A stretch of DNA of 64,000 bases from an uncultured Prevotellaceae bacterium. Its GTDB lineage: Bacteria; Bacteroidota; Bacteroidia; Bacteroidales; Bacteroidaceae. Of this stretch, positions 41,001 to 48,783 are shown piece by piece; within the stretch, counting starts at the first letter, position 1; every line of letters starts with the position of its first letter. The stretch is taken from positions 1 to 64,000 of the forward strand of contig CACWWZ010000004.1 in assembly GCA_902764705.1 (NCBI GenBank), in the 5' to 3' direction. The notes below the pieces were generated by a model. It saw only the letters and a list, made by a program, of their open reading frames with translations. It was not told where the DNA came from and ran no database searches. Position numbers and translations under genes: made by a program.

Positions 41001-41617
41001 AAGTAATCAGCCATCAGTTTCTCAGGTTGCATACCGCCACCATAGCCATACACCTTTACTTTGTTGATATCGGAGAAGCCTGCTTTCTTGATCAGCTCAG
41101 CCGTCAACTGATAGATTCCCGTCGAAGGGACACTGATTTTCACCCAACGTCCCGAAGCCAAGACAGAATGGGCGGCATAGGGACTGCCATCAGAAAGCGA
41201 TGCGCGACGTAAGGAACGACGTTTCTCGCCCTTCACATCGAGCATAAAACTCACCAGTTTCTGATAACGGCCATTACGAAACACCAAAGGCACAAACGAA
41301 ATGGTCAGTTCCCCTTGTTTACGGTCCACACTGGCGGTTTGCATGATTTCCGGCATAGTGGGCAAAGGGAGATTGGTAATCCGAAGATAGCGCTGCACGT
41401 CTGCCTCACTCATCGGTATGAATTCCGGATAAGCGATTGTAACGGAATAAGTAGAGTCTGCATAATGCTGTCCCAACGGCATGTGATGGGTAAAGACCGG
41501 CAGTAACGTATCAATCCTGACTTGCTCGGCAGTCAAGTTAAAGAAGCGTTGCGCCTGGACGGTCAGGCTCATCAACAGCAATCCTATACCTATTATTATA
41601 TGTCGTCTCACTTGCAA
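38048..41617 (-). CDS. porU: T9SS sortase PorU (C25 gingipain-like peptidase)
   Basis: 1189 residues with a signal peptide (about 1-23, ending TVQAQ). The C25 peptidase core lies at about 430-830. Its catalytic dyad is visible as MNYSGHGR (His about 679) and WVTASCDIMPFDG (Cys about 711). The C-terminal part has an FN3-like region and a T9SS-type tail (LDVFDISGRHLWS..DLTVDGGRRLQTGVYLYRV). PorU removes the C-terminal signal of T9SS cargo and links the protein to A-LPS or releases it. It overlaps porV (4 nt) and the upstream FAH gene (10 nt). Six probable cargo genes lie within the window. Confidence 0.95.
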   Translation of the reverse strand: MQVRRHIIIGIGLLLMSLTVQAQRFFNLTAEQVRIDTLLPVFTHHMPLGQHYADSTYSVTIAYPEFIPMSEADVQRYLRITNLPLPTMPEIMQTASVDRKQGELTISFVPLVFRNGRYQKLVSFMLDVKGEKRRSLRRASLSDGSPYAAHSVLASGRWVKISVPSTGIYQLTAELIKKAGFSDINKVKVYGYGGGMQPEKLMADYLAETDDLKEVPTCEVGGKRLFYAVGPVTWNEMHRRVRNPYSNVGCYFLTENDSVPLMLSEEEFKSTYYPLADDYNTLYEVDDYAWYHGGRNLYDATLIAAGGSHSFTVPAKGGGQKGIMTIVVTGDNATKVDVSVNDVQFGTLNISAHGSYEQMNIALRTDTVRNMQASNKVTISTNAGGGNVRLDYISIHAFEPAPAPDLSATFPVPDFVYGITNQDHHADGFVDMVIIIPTSQKLIGQAERLKAFHETRDSLRVRIVPADELFNEFSSGTPDANAYRRYLRMLYERADNDADMPRYLLLMGDGAWDNRMASSEWNGYSPDDFLLCYESENSYSATDCYVTDDYFCLLDDGEGDNMLIAKADVAVGRISARTAEEAEVVVDKVISYVNNDQAGAWQNLICMMGDDGNENAHMVDADSVARMVELYYPTYQIKRVMWDAYNRVSSSTGNSYPDVTRLIKQQMQQGALIMNYSGHGRADAVSHEYVLRLADFNNTSSRLPLWVTASCDIMPFDGQEENIGETAMFNKKGGAVAFFGTTRTVFQTYNRLMNLAFMRQVLSQESGRLLPIGEAVRRAKNELIETGTLVGYSGGRPVYSSDRTQNKLQYTLMGDPAMRLAAPTLGIQIDSINNQPLVSGQTKTLNAGSTAIVTGHITEADGQQATAFNGTLTAIVRDAMERVICKLNDPAEASEPFVFYDRPNVLFNGSDLVKNGRFSFSFAVPKDISYSNANGLFNLYAINDEKTMEASGICNQVIMSGSGGLPQDGIGPNIYCYLNSSSFVNGGSVNPTPYFVAQMNDEDGINAAGSGIGHDLQLIIDGEMTKTYSLNDYFQYDFGSYTRGSVGYSIPELSYGEHKLLFRAWDILNNSSTAELTFKVVKGLEPLFFDVEAIVNPATTTTSFRILHDRIGSDMDVVLDVFDISGRHLWSYAENGVSTDNSYTIDWDLTVDGGRRLQTGVYLYRVRIASDGSSYASKAKKLIILTHKL

Positions 41618-42225
41618 TTAAATTCCAAAACTTTTCTTTCTTCAAGCCACCCTTCCAGATGGTCGTCAATATGAACGGGGCCTACCCCCACAGGAGTTCC
41701 TGTATAAAGCAGGTCGCCCGTCTTCAGCGTAAAGAACTGTGAGATGTAGGCTATCAGTTCGTCGATTTTGTAGAGCATATCACTCGCACAGCCTTCCTGC
41801 ACAGTTTTTCCGTTAATGTCAAGGTGGAAGTGTAAGGCTTGTACATCCAGGAATTTTTCCTTTGCTATCCATTCGCCTATCACTGCCGAACCATCGAAAC
41901 CCTTGCAGATCTCCCAGGGGTTCCCCTGCTTGCGGGCCTCGCGCTGCCAGTCACGTGCCGTAAAATCTATACCCACGGTGACAGCGTCATAATACCGATG
42001 GGCAAAGCGCTCGGGAATGCTCTTACCCAGTCGGCTGATTCGTACCACCAGCTCCGTTTCATAATCTACCTGCTCGCTCCAATCGGGGATGAAGAATGGC
42101 TTGTGATCCTTCAACAACGCAGAGTCTGCTTTGGTAAAAATAACAGGGCTCTCTGGTTTATATAACGCGCCATCCAGCTCTTTATTGTGCTGGATATAAT
42201 TCATTCCTACTGCAAATATCTTCAT
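41608..42225 (-). CDS. Fumarylacetoacetate hydrolase (FAH) family protein
   Basis: 205 residues. The fold is recognised from AVGMNYIQHNKE, PVIFTKADSALLKD, the metal-binding DYETELVVRI, GIDFTARDWQ and DLLYTGTPVGVGPV. FAH proteins cleave or decarboxylate beta-keto acids such as oxaloacetate or acylpyruvates with Mg2+. The substrate is unknown. It is the first gene of the porU operon, an arrangement that may reflect shared promoter use rather than function. Divergent from the 327-residue secreted protein through a perfect inverted-repeat promoter pair. Confidence 0.88.
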   Translation of the reverse strand: MKIFAVGMNYIQHNKELDGALYKPESPVIFTKADSALLKDHKPFFIPDWSEQVDYETELVVRISRLGKSIPERFAHRYYDAVTVGIDFTARDWQREARKQGNPWEICKGFDGSAVIGEWIAKEKFLDVQALHFHLDINGKTVQEGCASDMLYKIDELIAYISQFFTLKTGDLLYTGTPVGVGPVHIDDHLEGWLEERKVLEFNCK

Positions 42226-42236
42226 ATTTATTATTT

Positions 42237-42280
42237 TTTCGCTGCAAAGTTACAGATTTTTTCGTAACTTTGCAGCGAAA
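42237..42280. promoter_or_regulatory. Mirror-image divergent promoters in a perfect 17-bp inverted repeat
   Basis: TTTCGCTGCAAAGTTAC (42237-42253) and GTAACTTTGCAGCGAAA (42264-42280) pair perfectly around a 10-nt spacer. Each arm holds a TAACTTTG -7 box facing outward, and the right arm ends on the first base of the 327-residue protein's ATG. Neither promoter has a clear -33. Transcripts would have almost no leader. Confidence 0.75.
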
Positions 42281-43263
42281 TGAAGAAAATATCATTCATT
42301 ATTATCCTGCAGATGCTATGTTTATTGATCTGCGCAGAACCGAAGGGCGACCCTCGGAGCATTTCTCTCATGGGCATACCCGTCGAGGGACCTATAGACT
42401 CTCTCCGCCTGTCGCTGGCGGCTGCCCAGTTTGCTGAATGGGGCCAGTCTGATGATGGAGAAGACTTTTATTTCCGCGGTAACTTCTACGGTTTCCGCTC
42501 CAAGCTCATGGTCAGTGTGGCTCCAGAAACCAAGATGGCCACCTCGGCTTATGTAACCATAGGCCCGTATAGCACGCAGAAGATGCTGGACAAAAACCTA
42601 CAGTATTTCCTTTATAAATTACAGAAGGACCACGGAAACTTCAGTCAGCGAGACGACAGCTGGTTCTATATCGACGATTTCGGCAGCATCAAGCTCTCGG
42701 TTGTCGATAACGAGAATGGCTCCCGTGACATCCGGGTACTATACCTCCCTTCTGTCGCCTATTACAAAGACGCACTATCGATGGGATTGCGCGGTGACAT
42801 TCAGGAAGTAGTCACTGAGAATGCTGTCGCCGAGGACCAGTTCATGCACTTTCATGGCAATGGCCAGATAGAGAACCTGGACCTCATAGACCGTGTCTAC
42901 GACCGCTATGGCTATCTGCTTCGGGCCCGCATGAAGGAAAAAGAAGGTTTTAGCACCATCGAATTCACTTACGATGACAGCTACCGCCTCATTAAACGTA
43001 TACTCACCAACGAAGAGGCAGGCATCAGCTACGTCAACAGCTACACCTATAACGACCAGGACGAGGTGCTGACGCAGCATCAGAAGGTTTTCGACAAGAA
43101 GGGAGATTGCATTATGACTATCAACATGAGCAACAATTACATCACCCGCGACGACAATGGTAACTGGACCAGCAACTCACTCAGCCTCACCTATTGGGAA
43201 AAAGGCAGTGCGACACAAAACACCACCGTACTCCAGCGACGTACACTTACTTATTGGGAATAG
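42280..43263 (+). CDS. Secreted protein of unknown function
   Basis: 327 residues with a signal peptide (about 1-20, ending LLICAEP). The mature part begins with GIPVEGPIDSLRLSLAAAQF, which resembles a small family of Bacteroidetes exported proteins. The second half has RHS/YD-like strands (YDRYGYLLRARMKEKEGFS, SYTYNDQDEVLTQHQ) that suggest a beta-rich stalk. No catalytic motif is visible. It lies 5 nt before rpoN on the same strand, so is probably cotranscribed, with no obvious functional link. Confidence 0.6.
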   Translation: MKKISFIIILQMLCLLICAEPKGDPRSISLMGIPVEGPIDSLRLSLAAAQFAEWGQSDDGEDFYFRGNFYGFRSKLMVSVAPETKMATSAYVTIGPYSTQKMLDKNLQYFLYKLQKDHGNFSQRDDSWFYIDDFGSIKLSVVDNENGSRDIRVLYLPSVAYYKDALSMGLRGDIQEVVTENAVAEDQFMHFHGNGQIENLDLIDRVYDRYGYLLRARMKEKEGFSTIEFTYDDSYRLIKRILTNEEAGISYVNSYTYNDQDEVLTQHQKVFDKKGDCIMTINMSNNYITRDDNGNWTSNSLSLTYWEKGSATQNTTVLQRRTLTYWE

Positions 43264-43268
43264 ATACG

Positions 43269-44765
43269 ATGGCACAGAAACAGATACAGGAACAGAAGCT
43301 CACCCAGCAACAAAAGCTGACACAGAGCATTACGCAGCAACAATTGTTGCAGGCGCAACTGACTGAATTGCCTATCGCACAACTACTGGAACGCATCAAA
43401 ACTGAGATGGACGACAATCCGGCGTTGGAGGTTTCTACTGAGGACCGTCAGGAATTCCCGGAATATTCGGAAAGTCCGGAGAATCCAGAATCTTCCTCTA
43501 CTGACGACTTCGAACAGGAAGAACGTCAATCCGCCATGGACGCCGCCTTGGAGTCTATTGGTCGTGACGACGAAGACTTACCCGTCTACCAAGGCGGACA
43601 ATCCGGCCAAGAGGATCGTGAGGAAATTGTCTACGGACAGACTGAGTCCTTCATGGACCAGCTGAACGAGCAGATGAACATGGCCAATATCACAGATCGT
43701 CAGCGCGACATCATGGAATACCTTATCGGTTCGCTCGACGACGACGGGCTGCTCCGCAAATCGCTCGACAACATCAGCGACGAATTGGCCATCTACCACC
43801 ATATCGATGTCAGTAGCAAGGAGATAGAGGAAGTGTTGCTGTTGCTACAAGAATTCGATCCTGCCGGCATCGGAGCGCGCACCTTACAGGAATGTCTGCT
43901 GTTACAGATTCAGCGACGCGAGCCTTCTCGTCTTAGAGACCTCATGGAGCTTACCATCAGCGTGTATTTTGACCTCTTTACCAAGAAGCATTGGCAACGC
44001 CTCCAGCAAGTCCTTAAGCTAAGTGATTTGCAGGCCGAGACACTCATCGCTGAATTGCGCAAGCTTAATCCCAAACCAGGAGCATCTATCAGCGAGACTA
44101 TCGGGCGCTCGCTGCAGCAAATCACTCCCGATTTCATTGTCGACACTCACGACGATGGCACGGTAACCTTCTCGCTCAACGCTGCCGAGATGCCGGAACT
44201 GTGCGTCTCGCCATCTTTTACCGAGACACTTCACGAATATCAGGACAGCAAAGAACAGCTCAGCCGTCAGATGTCAGAGGCCCTGCTCTATACTAAGAAA
44301 AAGGTAGATGCCGCCCAAATGTTCATCGAAGCCATCAATATGCGTCGTCACACGCTAACTGTTACCATGCGAGCCATCATCCAATGGCAGCACCGTTTTT
44401 TTGAGGACGGCGATGAAGCGTCCTTACGCCCAATGATACTGAAAGACATTGCCGAACGTACGGGACTGAATGTCAGTACCATTTCGCGTGTCAGCAATTC
44501 AAAATACGCCCTGACCCGCTGGGGAACGTTCCCCCTACGCTACTTCTTCAGTGACAGTTATGTCACAGCAGAAGGCGAGGAACTGTCGACCCGTGAAATC
44601 AAGGCAGTCCTTCGGGAAATCATCGAAGCCGAAGACAAGCGCAAGCCTTTGAGCGACGATGCCCTGAAAGGACTGCTAGCTGAGAAGGGCTACCCCATAG
44701 CCCGTCGTACTGTAAGCAAATATCGTGAACAAATGGGTATTCCCGTTGCTCGCCTCCGTAAGTAA
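43269..44765 (+). CDS. rpoN: RNA polymerase sigma-54 factor
   Basis: 498 residues. The Gln-rich region I (QKQIQEQKLTQQQKLTQSITQQ) interacts with enhancer-binding proteins. An acidic linker (about 58-130) is rich in Glu/Ser/Pro. The core-binding and HTH parts follow, with LNVSTISRVSNSKYALTRWG. The C-terminal RpoN box is ARRTVSKYRE, just before the end. The chosen ATG (MAQKQI..) is the usual family start, 6 nt after the previous stop. No AAA+ enhancer-binding protein is encoded nearby, so its targets lie elsewhere. Confidence 0.95.
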   Translation: MAQKQIQEQKLTQQQKLTQSITQQQLLQAQLTELPIAQLLERIKTEMDDNPALEVSTEDRQEFPEYSESPENPESSSTDDFEQEERQSAMDAALESIGRDDEDLPVYQGGQSGQEDREEIVYGQTESFMDQLNEQMNMANITDRQRDIMEYLIGSLDDDGLLRKSLDNISDELAIYHHIDVSSKEIEEVLLLLQEFDPAGIGARTLQECLLLQIQRREPSRLRDLMELTISVYFDLFTKKHWQRLQQVLKLSDLQAETLIAELRKLNPKPGASISETIGRSLQQITPDFIVDTHDDGTVTFSLNAAEMPELCVSPSFTETLHEYQDSKEQLSRQMSEALLYTKKKVDAAQMFIEAINMRRHTLTVTMRAIIQWQHRFFEDGDEASLRPMILKDIAERTGLNVSTISRVSNSKYALTRWGTFPLRYFFSDSYVTAEGEELSTREIKAVLREIIEAEDKRKPLSDDALKGLLAEKGYPIARRTVSKYREQMGIPVARLRK

Positions 44766-44800
44766 TCATAAAGTTCAATGTTCAAAGTTCAAAGGTTAAA

Positions 44801-45421
44801 GTGAAACGAGAAAAGCAAATCATACTGGCAGCACGCATCATGAGCATGGTATTTACACCGTTCTATCTGCCTATCATCGGACTGATAGTGCTCTTTGTGT
44901 TCAGCTATCTCAGCATGTTCTCATGGAACTACAAAATCCAGGTGTTGCTGCTGACTTATCTGTTCACCATTCTCCTCCCCACCCTGCTCATACACCTTTA
45001 CCGCCGCTATCAGGGCTGGAACCTCATCGAGCTGGGACATCGCGAACGACGCATGGTGCCTTACATCATCTCCATCGTTTGCTACTTTACTTGTATCTAT
45101 GTCATGGAACGTCTCCACATGCCCCACTTCATGGGATCCATCGTGGTGGCAGCCCTGCTGGTACAGATTGTCTGCGCCCTCATCAATGTCTGGTGGAAGA
45201 TTTCCACCCATACAGCTGCCATCGGTGGTCTGGGTGGTGCATTGTTTGCATTTGCCTACTACCTGGGGTTCAATCCTGTGTGGTGGCTCTGTTTGATTTT
45301 CCTTCTTGGTGGCGCCATCGGGACTTGTCGAATGATTCTGCGCCAGCATAGCCTCGCACAAGTACTGGTTGGCTTCTGGGTCGGCTTTCTGTGTGCCGCG
45401 ATTGCGATATTGTTCTTATAG
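44801..45421 (+). CDS. PAP2-like integral membrane protein
   Basis: 206 residues with about six membrane helices. KISTHTAAIGGLGGALFA resembles the central PAP2 signature and RMILRQHSLAQVLVGFWVG the C-terminal one, but the classic KX6RP first motif is not clear. It would be a phosphatase of lipid pyrophosphates or phosphatidate, or a relative that lost activity. It starts at GTG after a spacer of GTTCAAAG repeats, between rpoN and purE in one direction. Confidence 0.7.
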   Translation: MKREKQIILAARIMSMVFTPFYLPIIGLIVLFVFSYLSMFSWNYKIQVLLLTYLFTILLPTLLIHLYRRYQGWNLIELGHRERRMVPYIISIVCYFTCIYVMERLHMPHFMGSIVVAALLVQIVCALINVWWKISTHTAAIGGLGGALFAFAYYLGFNPVWWLCLIFLLGGAIGTCRMILRQHSLAQVLVGFWVGFLCAAIAILFL

Positions 45422-45451
45422 CATCGAAATATCGAAATAATAATAAAAAAT

Positions 45452-45958
45452 ATGACCCCATTAGTAAGCATCATCATGGGCAGCACCTCTGACCTGCCCG
45501 TTATGGAAAAAGCCTGTAAGCAACTCGATGCCTTACAGATTCCCTTTGAAGTCAACGCCCTCTCAGCGCATCGAACACCCGAGGCCGTTGAACAGTTTGC
45601 AACCCAAGCCAAAGAGCGCGGTTTGAAAGTCATCATCGCCGCAGCTGGCATGGCTGCCGCCCTGCCTGGTGTTATCGCAGCCTCGACGACACTGCCCGTC
45701 ATTGGTGTACCCATTAAAGGTATGCTCGACGGACTCGACGCCATGCTTAGCATCATCCAGATGCCTCCAGGCATTCCCGTAGCCACTGTGGGTGTCAATG
45801 CAGCTCAGAACGCTGCCATCCTGGCTGTAGAGATGCTGGCACTGACAGACGAGGCTATAGCACAACGTCTGGCCGACTACAAGTCTGGCTTGAAAGCCAA
45901 GATTGAGAAAGCCAACCAAGATTTAGCAGAAATAAAGTATGAGTACAAGACGAATTAG
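45452..45958 (+). CDS. purE: N5-carboxyaminoimidazole ribonucleotide mutase
   Basis: 168 residues. Active-site loops are MGSTSDLPVMEKA, SAHRTPEAV and IAAAGMAAALPGV. It converts N5-CAIR to CAIR in purine synthesis and forms an octamer in class I enzymes. It overlaps ispG by 20 nt. Confidence 0.96.
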   Translation: MTPLVSIIMGSTSDLPVMEKACKQLDALQIPFEVNALSAHRTPEAVEQFATQAKERGLKVIIAAAGMAAALPGVIAASTTLPVIGVPIKGMLDGLDAMLSIIQMPPGIPVATVGVNAAQNAAILAVEMLALTDEAIAQRLADYKSGLKAKIEKANQDLAEIKYEYKTN

Positions 45959-47402
45959 CAGTGTGGCTCATGTCGGCAACATTGCCATTGGTGGCGACAA
46001 CCCCATCCGCATTCAATCGATGGCTACAACCGACACCAACGATACGGAAGCCAGCGTAGCTCAGGCCAAACGCATCATCGATGCCGGAGGCGAGCTGGTA
46101 CGTTTCACAACCCAAGGCACTCGTGAGGCAGAAAACATGAAAAACATCTCTGCCCGTTTGAAGGCAGACGGTTACCAGACTCCTCTGGTGGCCGATGTGC
46201 ACTTCACCGCCCATACCGCTGATATTGCAGCACAGTATTGTGAGAAGGTTCGAATTAATCCCGGCAACTATGTAGATCCAGGGCGTACCTTCAAACATTT
46301 GGAATATACCGATGAGGAGTATGCCGAGGAATTAAAGAAAATTGAGACCAAGCTCGTACCTTTTATTAATATATGTAAGGAGCATCATACCGCAGTACGC
46401 ATCGGTGTCAATCATGGTTCGCTCTCCGACCGCATCATGAGCCGCTACGGCGATACTCCTGAAGGAATCGTTGAAAGTTGTATGGAGTTCCTGCGCATCT
46501 TCCGTCGTGAACAGTTCAACGATGTGGTAATCTCCATTAAGGCCTCGAACACGGTGGTGATGGTCACTACCGTCCGCCTGCTTGTCAAGGCTATGGACGC
46601 TGAAGATATGCACTATCCCCTGCATTTGGGTGTTACCGAGGCTGGCGAGGGTGAAGACGGTCGCATCAAATCGGCAGTGGGCATTGGTGCCTTGCTTACT
46701 GAAGGCATTGGCGACACGATCCGTGTGTCGCTCTCCGAAGAGCCAGAATGCGAGATTCCCGTAGCCCGCAAGCTAGTAGACCTTATCCCCGAGTGTACCC
46801 GTATACGTGCCGAAGCCGAGGCCAGCATCAAGGACGACACCATCACACTCAACATCCCGTATGTTGCGACTCAGTCGCAACAAACCGGACAAAGCGTGTC
46901 CGGTGCTTCGCGGTTTTGCCGCGAAGATGATTGGGAGACCTTCCAACTCAAGGCTGCTATGGCTGTCGGTGCCCTGCTCATCGACCGCAAGGCCACGAAA
47001 TTGGTCATCCAGTGTGGTTCGCGGTTTACCCGCGAACAGCTAATCGCCCTTGCCGACGCCATTCTCCAGGCTGCGCGCATCAAATTCACCAAGACGGAGT
47101 ATATCTCCTGTCCAGGTTGCGGTCGCACGCTTTATAACCTGCAGGAGACCATTGCCCGCATCAAGGCAGCCACCAGCCACTTGGTAGGTCTGAAGATCGG
47201 CATTATGGGCTGTATTGTCAACGGTCCTGGCGAAATGGCTGATGCCGATTATGGCTATGTCGGTGCCGGACGCGGAAAGATATCCCTCTATAAGCAGAAA
47301 GTATGTATCGAAAAGAACATTCCCGAGGAAGACGCCGTTGAGCGGCTGCTGCAACTGATAGAGGAAGACGCCCCCAACCTAGCAAACCCTAGAGAAACCT
47401 AG
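45939..47402 (+). CDS. ispG: 4-hydroxy-3-methylbut-2-enyl-diphosphate synthase, shortened insert form
   Basis: 487 residues. The TIM barrel (about 1-285; NPIRIQSMATTDTND, LVADVHFTAHTADIA, RIGVNHGSLSDRI) is followed by an insert region and a 4Fe-4S domain with YISCPGCGRTLYNLQ and IMGCIVNGPGEMADADYGYVG. It makes HMBPP in the MEP pathway. Bacteroidetes IspG usually has a large A* insert and about 600 residues; here only about 110 residues (285-395) separate the two domains, and part comes from palindromic DNA (46862-46926 and 47017-47037). All iron-sulfur Cys remain, so it is probably active. The C-terminus runs into a CCTAGG-type array. Confidence 0.93.
   Translation: MSTRRISSVAHVGNIAIGGDNPIRIQSMATTDTNDTEASVAQAKRIIDAGGELVRFTTQGTREAENMKNISARLKADGYQTPLVADVHFTAHTADIAAQYCEKVRINPGNYVDPGRTFKHLEYTDEEYAEELKKIETKLVPFINICKEHHTAVRIGVNHGSLSDRIMSRYGDTPEGIVESCMEFLRIFRREQFNDVVISIKASNTVVMVTTVRLLVKAMDAEDMHYPLHLGVTEAGEGEDGRIKSAVGIGALLTEGIGDTIRVSLSEEPECEIPVARKLVDLIPECTRIRAEAEASIKDDTITLNIPYVATQSQQTGQSVSGASRFCREDDWETFQLKAAMAVGALLIDRKATKLVIQCGSRFTREQLIALADAILQAARIKFTKTEYISCPGCGRTLYNLQETIARIKAATSHLVGLKIGIMGCIVNGPGEMADADYGYVGAGRGKISLYKQKVCIEKNIPEEDAVERLLQLIEEDAPNLANPRET
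46862..47037. repeat. Four perfect short hairpins inside ispG
   Basis: Arms and loops: TGTTGCGAC-tca-GTCGCAACA (46862-46882); ACCGGACA-aagcg-TGTCCGGT (46884-46904); CTTCGCGG-ttttg-CCGCGAAG (46906-46926); GTTCGCGG-tttac-CCGCGAAC (47017-47037). The first three are back to back. They encode ATQSQQTGQSVSGASRFCRE and CGSRFTRE in the insert domain. Related palindromes occur at 59832-59872. Confidence 0.8.
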
Positions 47403-47417
47403 GAAAGCCTAGGCCTA
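47378..47417. repeat. Ten-base CCTAG array at the end of ispG
   Basis: CTAG occurs at 47379, 47389, 47399 and 47409, exact 10-bp spacing. The units encode the last ispG residues (LANPRET) and continue past the stop. Same family as 27570 and 58049. Confidence 0.75.
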
Positions 47418-47424
47418 AAACACT

Positions 47425-47457
47425 CTAAGCCTTAGGGTAAAAGCCCCTAAGGCTTAG
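47425..47457. terminator. Perfect 13-bp hairpin between ispG and the convergent acetyltransferase
   Basis: CTAAGCCTTAGGG and CCCTAAGGCTTAG pair around TAAAAGC. No T run follows; probably a shared terminator or another palindromic element. Confidence 0.55.
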
Positions 47458-47466
47458 GGTAAAGTT

Positions 47467-47546
47467 AAAACTGCGCCAATGGATAATAAAACTGCGTCGA
47501 TGGATGATAAAACTACGCCAATGGACACAAAAACTGCGCCAATGAT
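47467..47546. repeat. 21-bp tandem repeat, about four copies
   Basis: Units starting AAAACTGCGCCAATGGAT at 47467, 47488, 47509 and 47530 with a few substitutions, all beginning AAAACT[GA]CG. The last runs into the acetyltransferase stop codon. No spacers, so not a CRISPR. Confidence 0.8.
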
Positions 47547-48689
47547 TTATAGTTTCTTCTTATAGCAGCGGTGCTTACGGTGGACGCGGGCTTCCAGATA
47601 CTGCCACTGCGACAGCACACCATCGTTGCTTTCCATCTGCGGGCCCGTTTCTGCCCATTCGAAGTTGTAGCGTTCGAACCACTGTATCAGGTCGTCGAAG
47701 ATGATTGAGTTAGCTCCCTTGGCACGGTATTCGGGTAACACGCCTATCAGCAACAAGTCGACGACATTAGTCTTGTGCCACTTTAGGGTGCGCAACAAAG
47801 GCCACCAACCAAAAGGCAGCAGACGTCCGTCACGGGTCTTGCGCAAAGCGGATGTGAACGAGGGGAACGTAATGCCAAAACCAATCAGTTTATGCTCAGG
47901 TGTGCTCCAGTCCTCAACGCCAGTAACCAAATTCAGGTCAGCAATCTTGATGTATTGGTCCACCAGCTGGTTAATCTGACGATCCGATAACTCCGAATAA
48001 CCATACAAGTCCTTATACGTGGCATTGATGATGTTGAAGATTTCGTGTCCCTTGCCGTCTTCTATCAGCTCCTTGCGAGTGAACTTCCTCACCTGCAGGT
48101 TATAGCGTTTGCCAATCATGGCGGCAATCTTATGGAACTTACCAGGAACCTGCTCAGGAACCTTGACCTTACATTCCATGTAATCGTTGTCCTTCTCGAA
48201 GCCGCCCAGTTCCTCCATGTGCTGCGGATAATAGGGGTAGTTGTAATTGATATACATCGTAGCGTCTTCCTCGAAGCCCTCGATGAGCATACCTTCACGG
48301 TCCATATCGGTAAAGCCCATAGGACCTATCATCTCCGTCATACCTCGCTCACGGCCCCACTGCGCAACTGTTTCCAAAAGGGCACGCGACACTTCCATAT
48401 CATTTTCGAAGTCCAACCAACCAAAGCGGACCTGCTGATGCTGCCAGCGTTCGTTAGCACGGCGGTTAATGATAGCAGCGACACGTCCTACCGGCCGCCC
48501 GTCCTTGTAAGCCAGGAAATAGTCCGACTCACAACACTCGAAAGCAGCATTACGGTCACTACGCAGCGTGTTCATCTCCTCTGAATACAAAAAAGGCACC
48601 GCCCACTGACAGTCGCGGTACATATCGTAGTGAAACTGTACGAACTTCTTCAGTCCTTTTAAGTCTTCAACCTTCTTAATCTCAATCAT
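47547..48689 (-). CDS. GNAT-like N-acyltransferase family protein
   Basis: 380 residues. It contains GRPVGRVAAIINRRANER and a second GNAT-like half with VVDLLLIGVLPEYRAKGANSIIFDDLI, matching cytoplasmic Bacteroidetes proteins annotated as GNAT-like hypotheticals. No signal peptide. It may acylate a metabolite or protein; the substrate is unknown. The start chosen (MIEIKKVEDL) is 5 nt after the -7 box, so the transcript is almost leaderless. The longer frame upstream would cross the promoter. Confidence 0.75.
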   Translation of the reverse strand: MIEIKKVEDLKGLKKFVQFHYDMYRDCQWAVPFLYSEEMNTLRSDRNAAFECCESDYFLAYKDGRPVGRVAAIINRRANERWQHQQVRFGWLDFENDMEVSRALLETVAQWGRERGMTEMIGPMGFTDMDREGMLIEGFEEDATMYINYNYPYYPQHMEELGGFEKDNDYMECKVKVPEQVPGKFHKIAAMIGKRYNLQVRKFTRKELIEDGKGHEIFNIINATYKDLYGYSELSDRQINQLVDQYIKIADLNLVTGVEDWSTPEHKLIGFGITFPSFTSALRKTRDGRLLPFGWWPLLRTLKWHKTNVVDLLLIGVLPEYRAKGANSIIFDDLIQWFERYNFEWAETGPQMESNDGVLSQWQYLEARVHRKHRCYKKKL

Positions 48690-48693
48690 GCTG

Positions 48694-48725
48694 CAAAGAT
48701 AATAAAAAAGTGGCAACCCTCCAAA
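48694..48725 (-). promoter_or_regulatory. Acetyltransferase promoter nested in the upstream terminator
   Basis: On the minus strand TTTG (48725-48722), 20 nt, TATCTTTG (48701-48694). TTTG lies in the loop of the hairpin at 48710-48735. Confidence 0.7.
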
Positions 48726-48735
48726 GAGTTGCCAC
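48710..48735 (-). terminator. Terminator of the 1325-residue adhesin gene
   Basis: GTGGCAAC (48710-48717) and GTTGCCAC (48728-48735) form an 8-bp stem with a 10-nt loop. The leftward strand continues into TTTTTT. Confidence 0.8.
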
Positions 48736-48783
48736 ATTTTTTTGTTATGTTTGTTGTCATGCCATGACAACAGACAGGATAAA

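Noticed and set aside
47467-47546. CRISPR array
   Set aside because: The 21-bp units are directly adjacent with no spacers and there are no cas genes.
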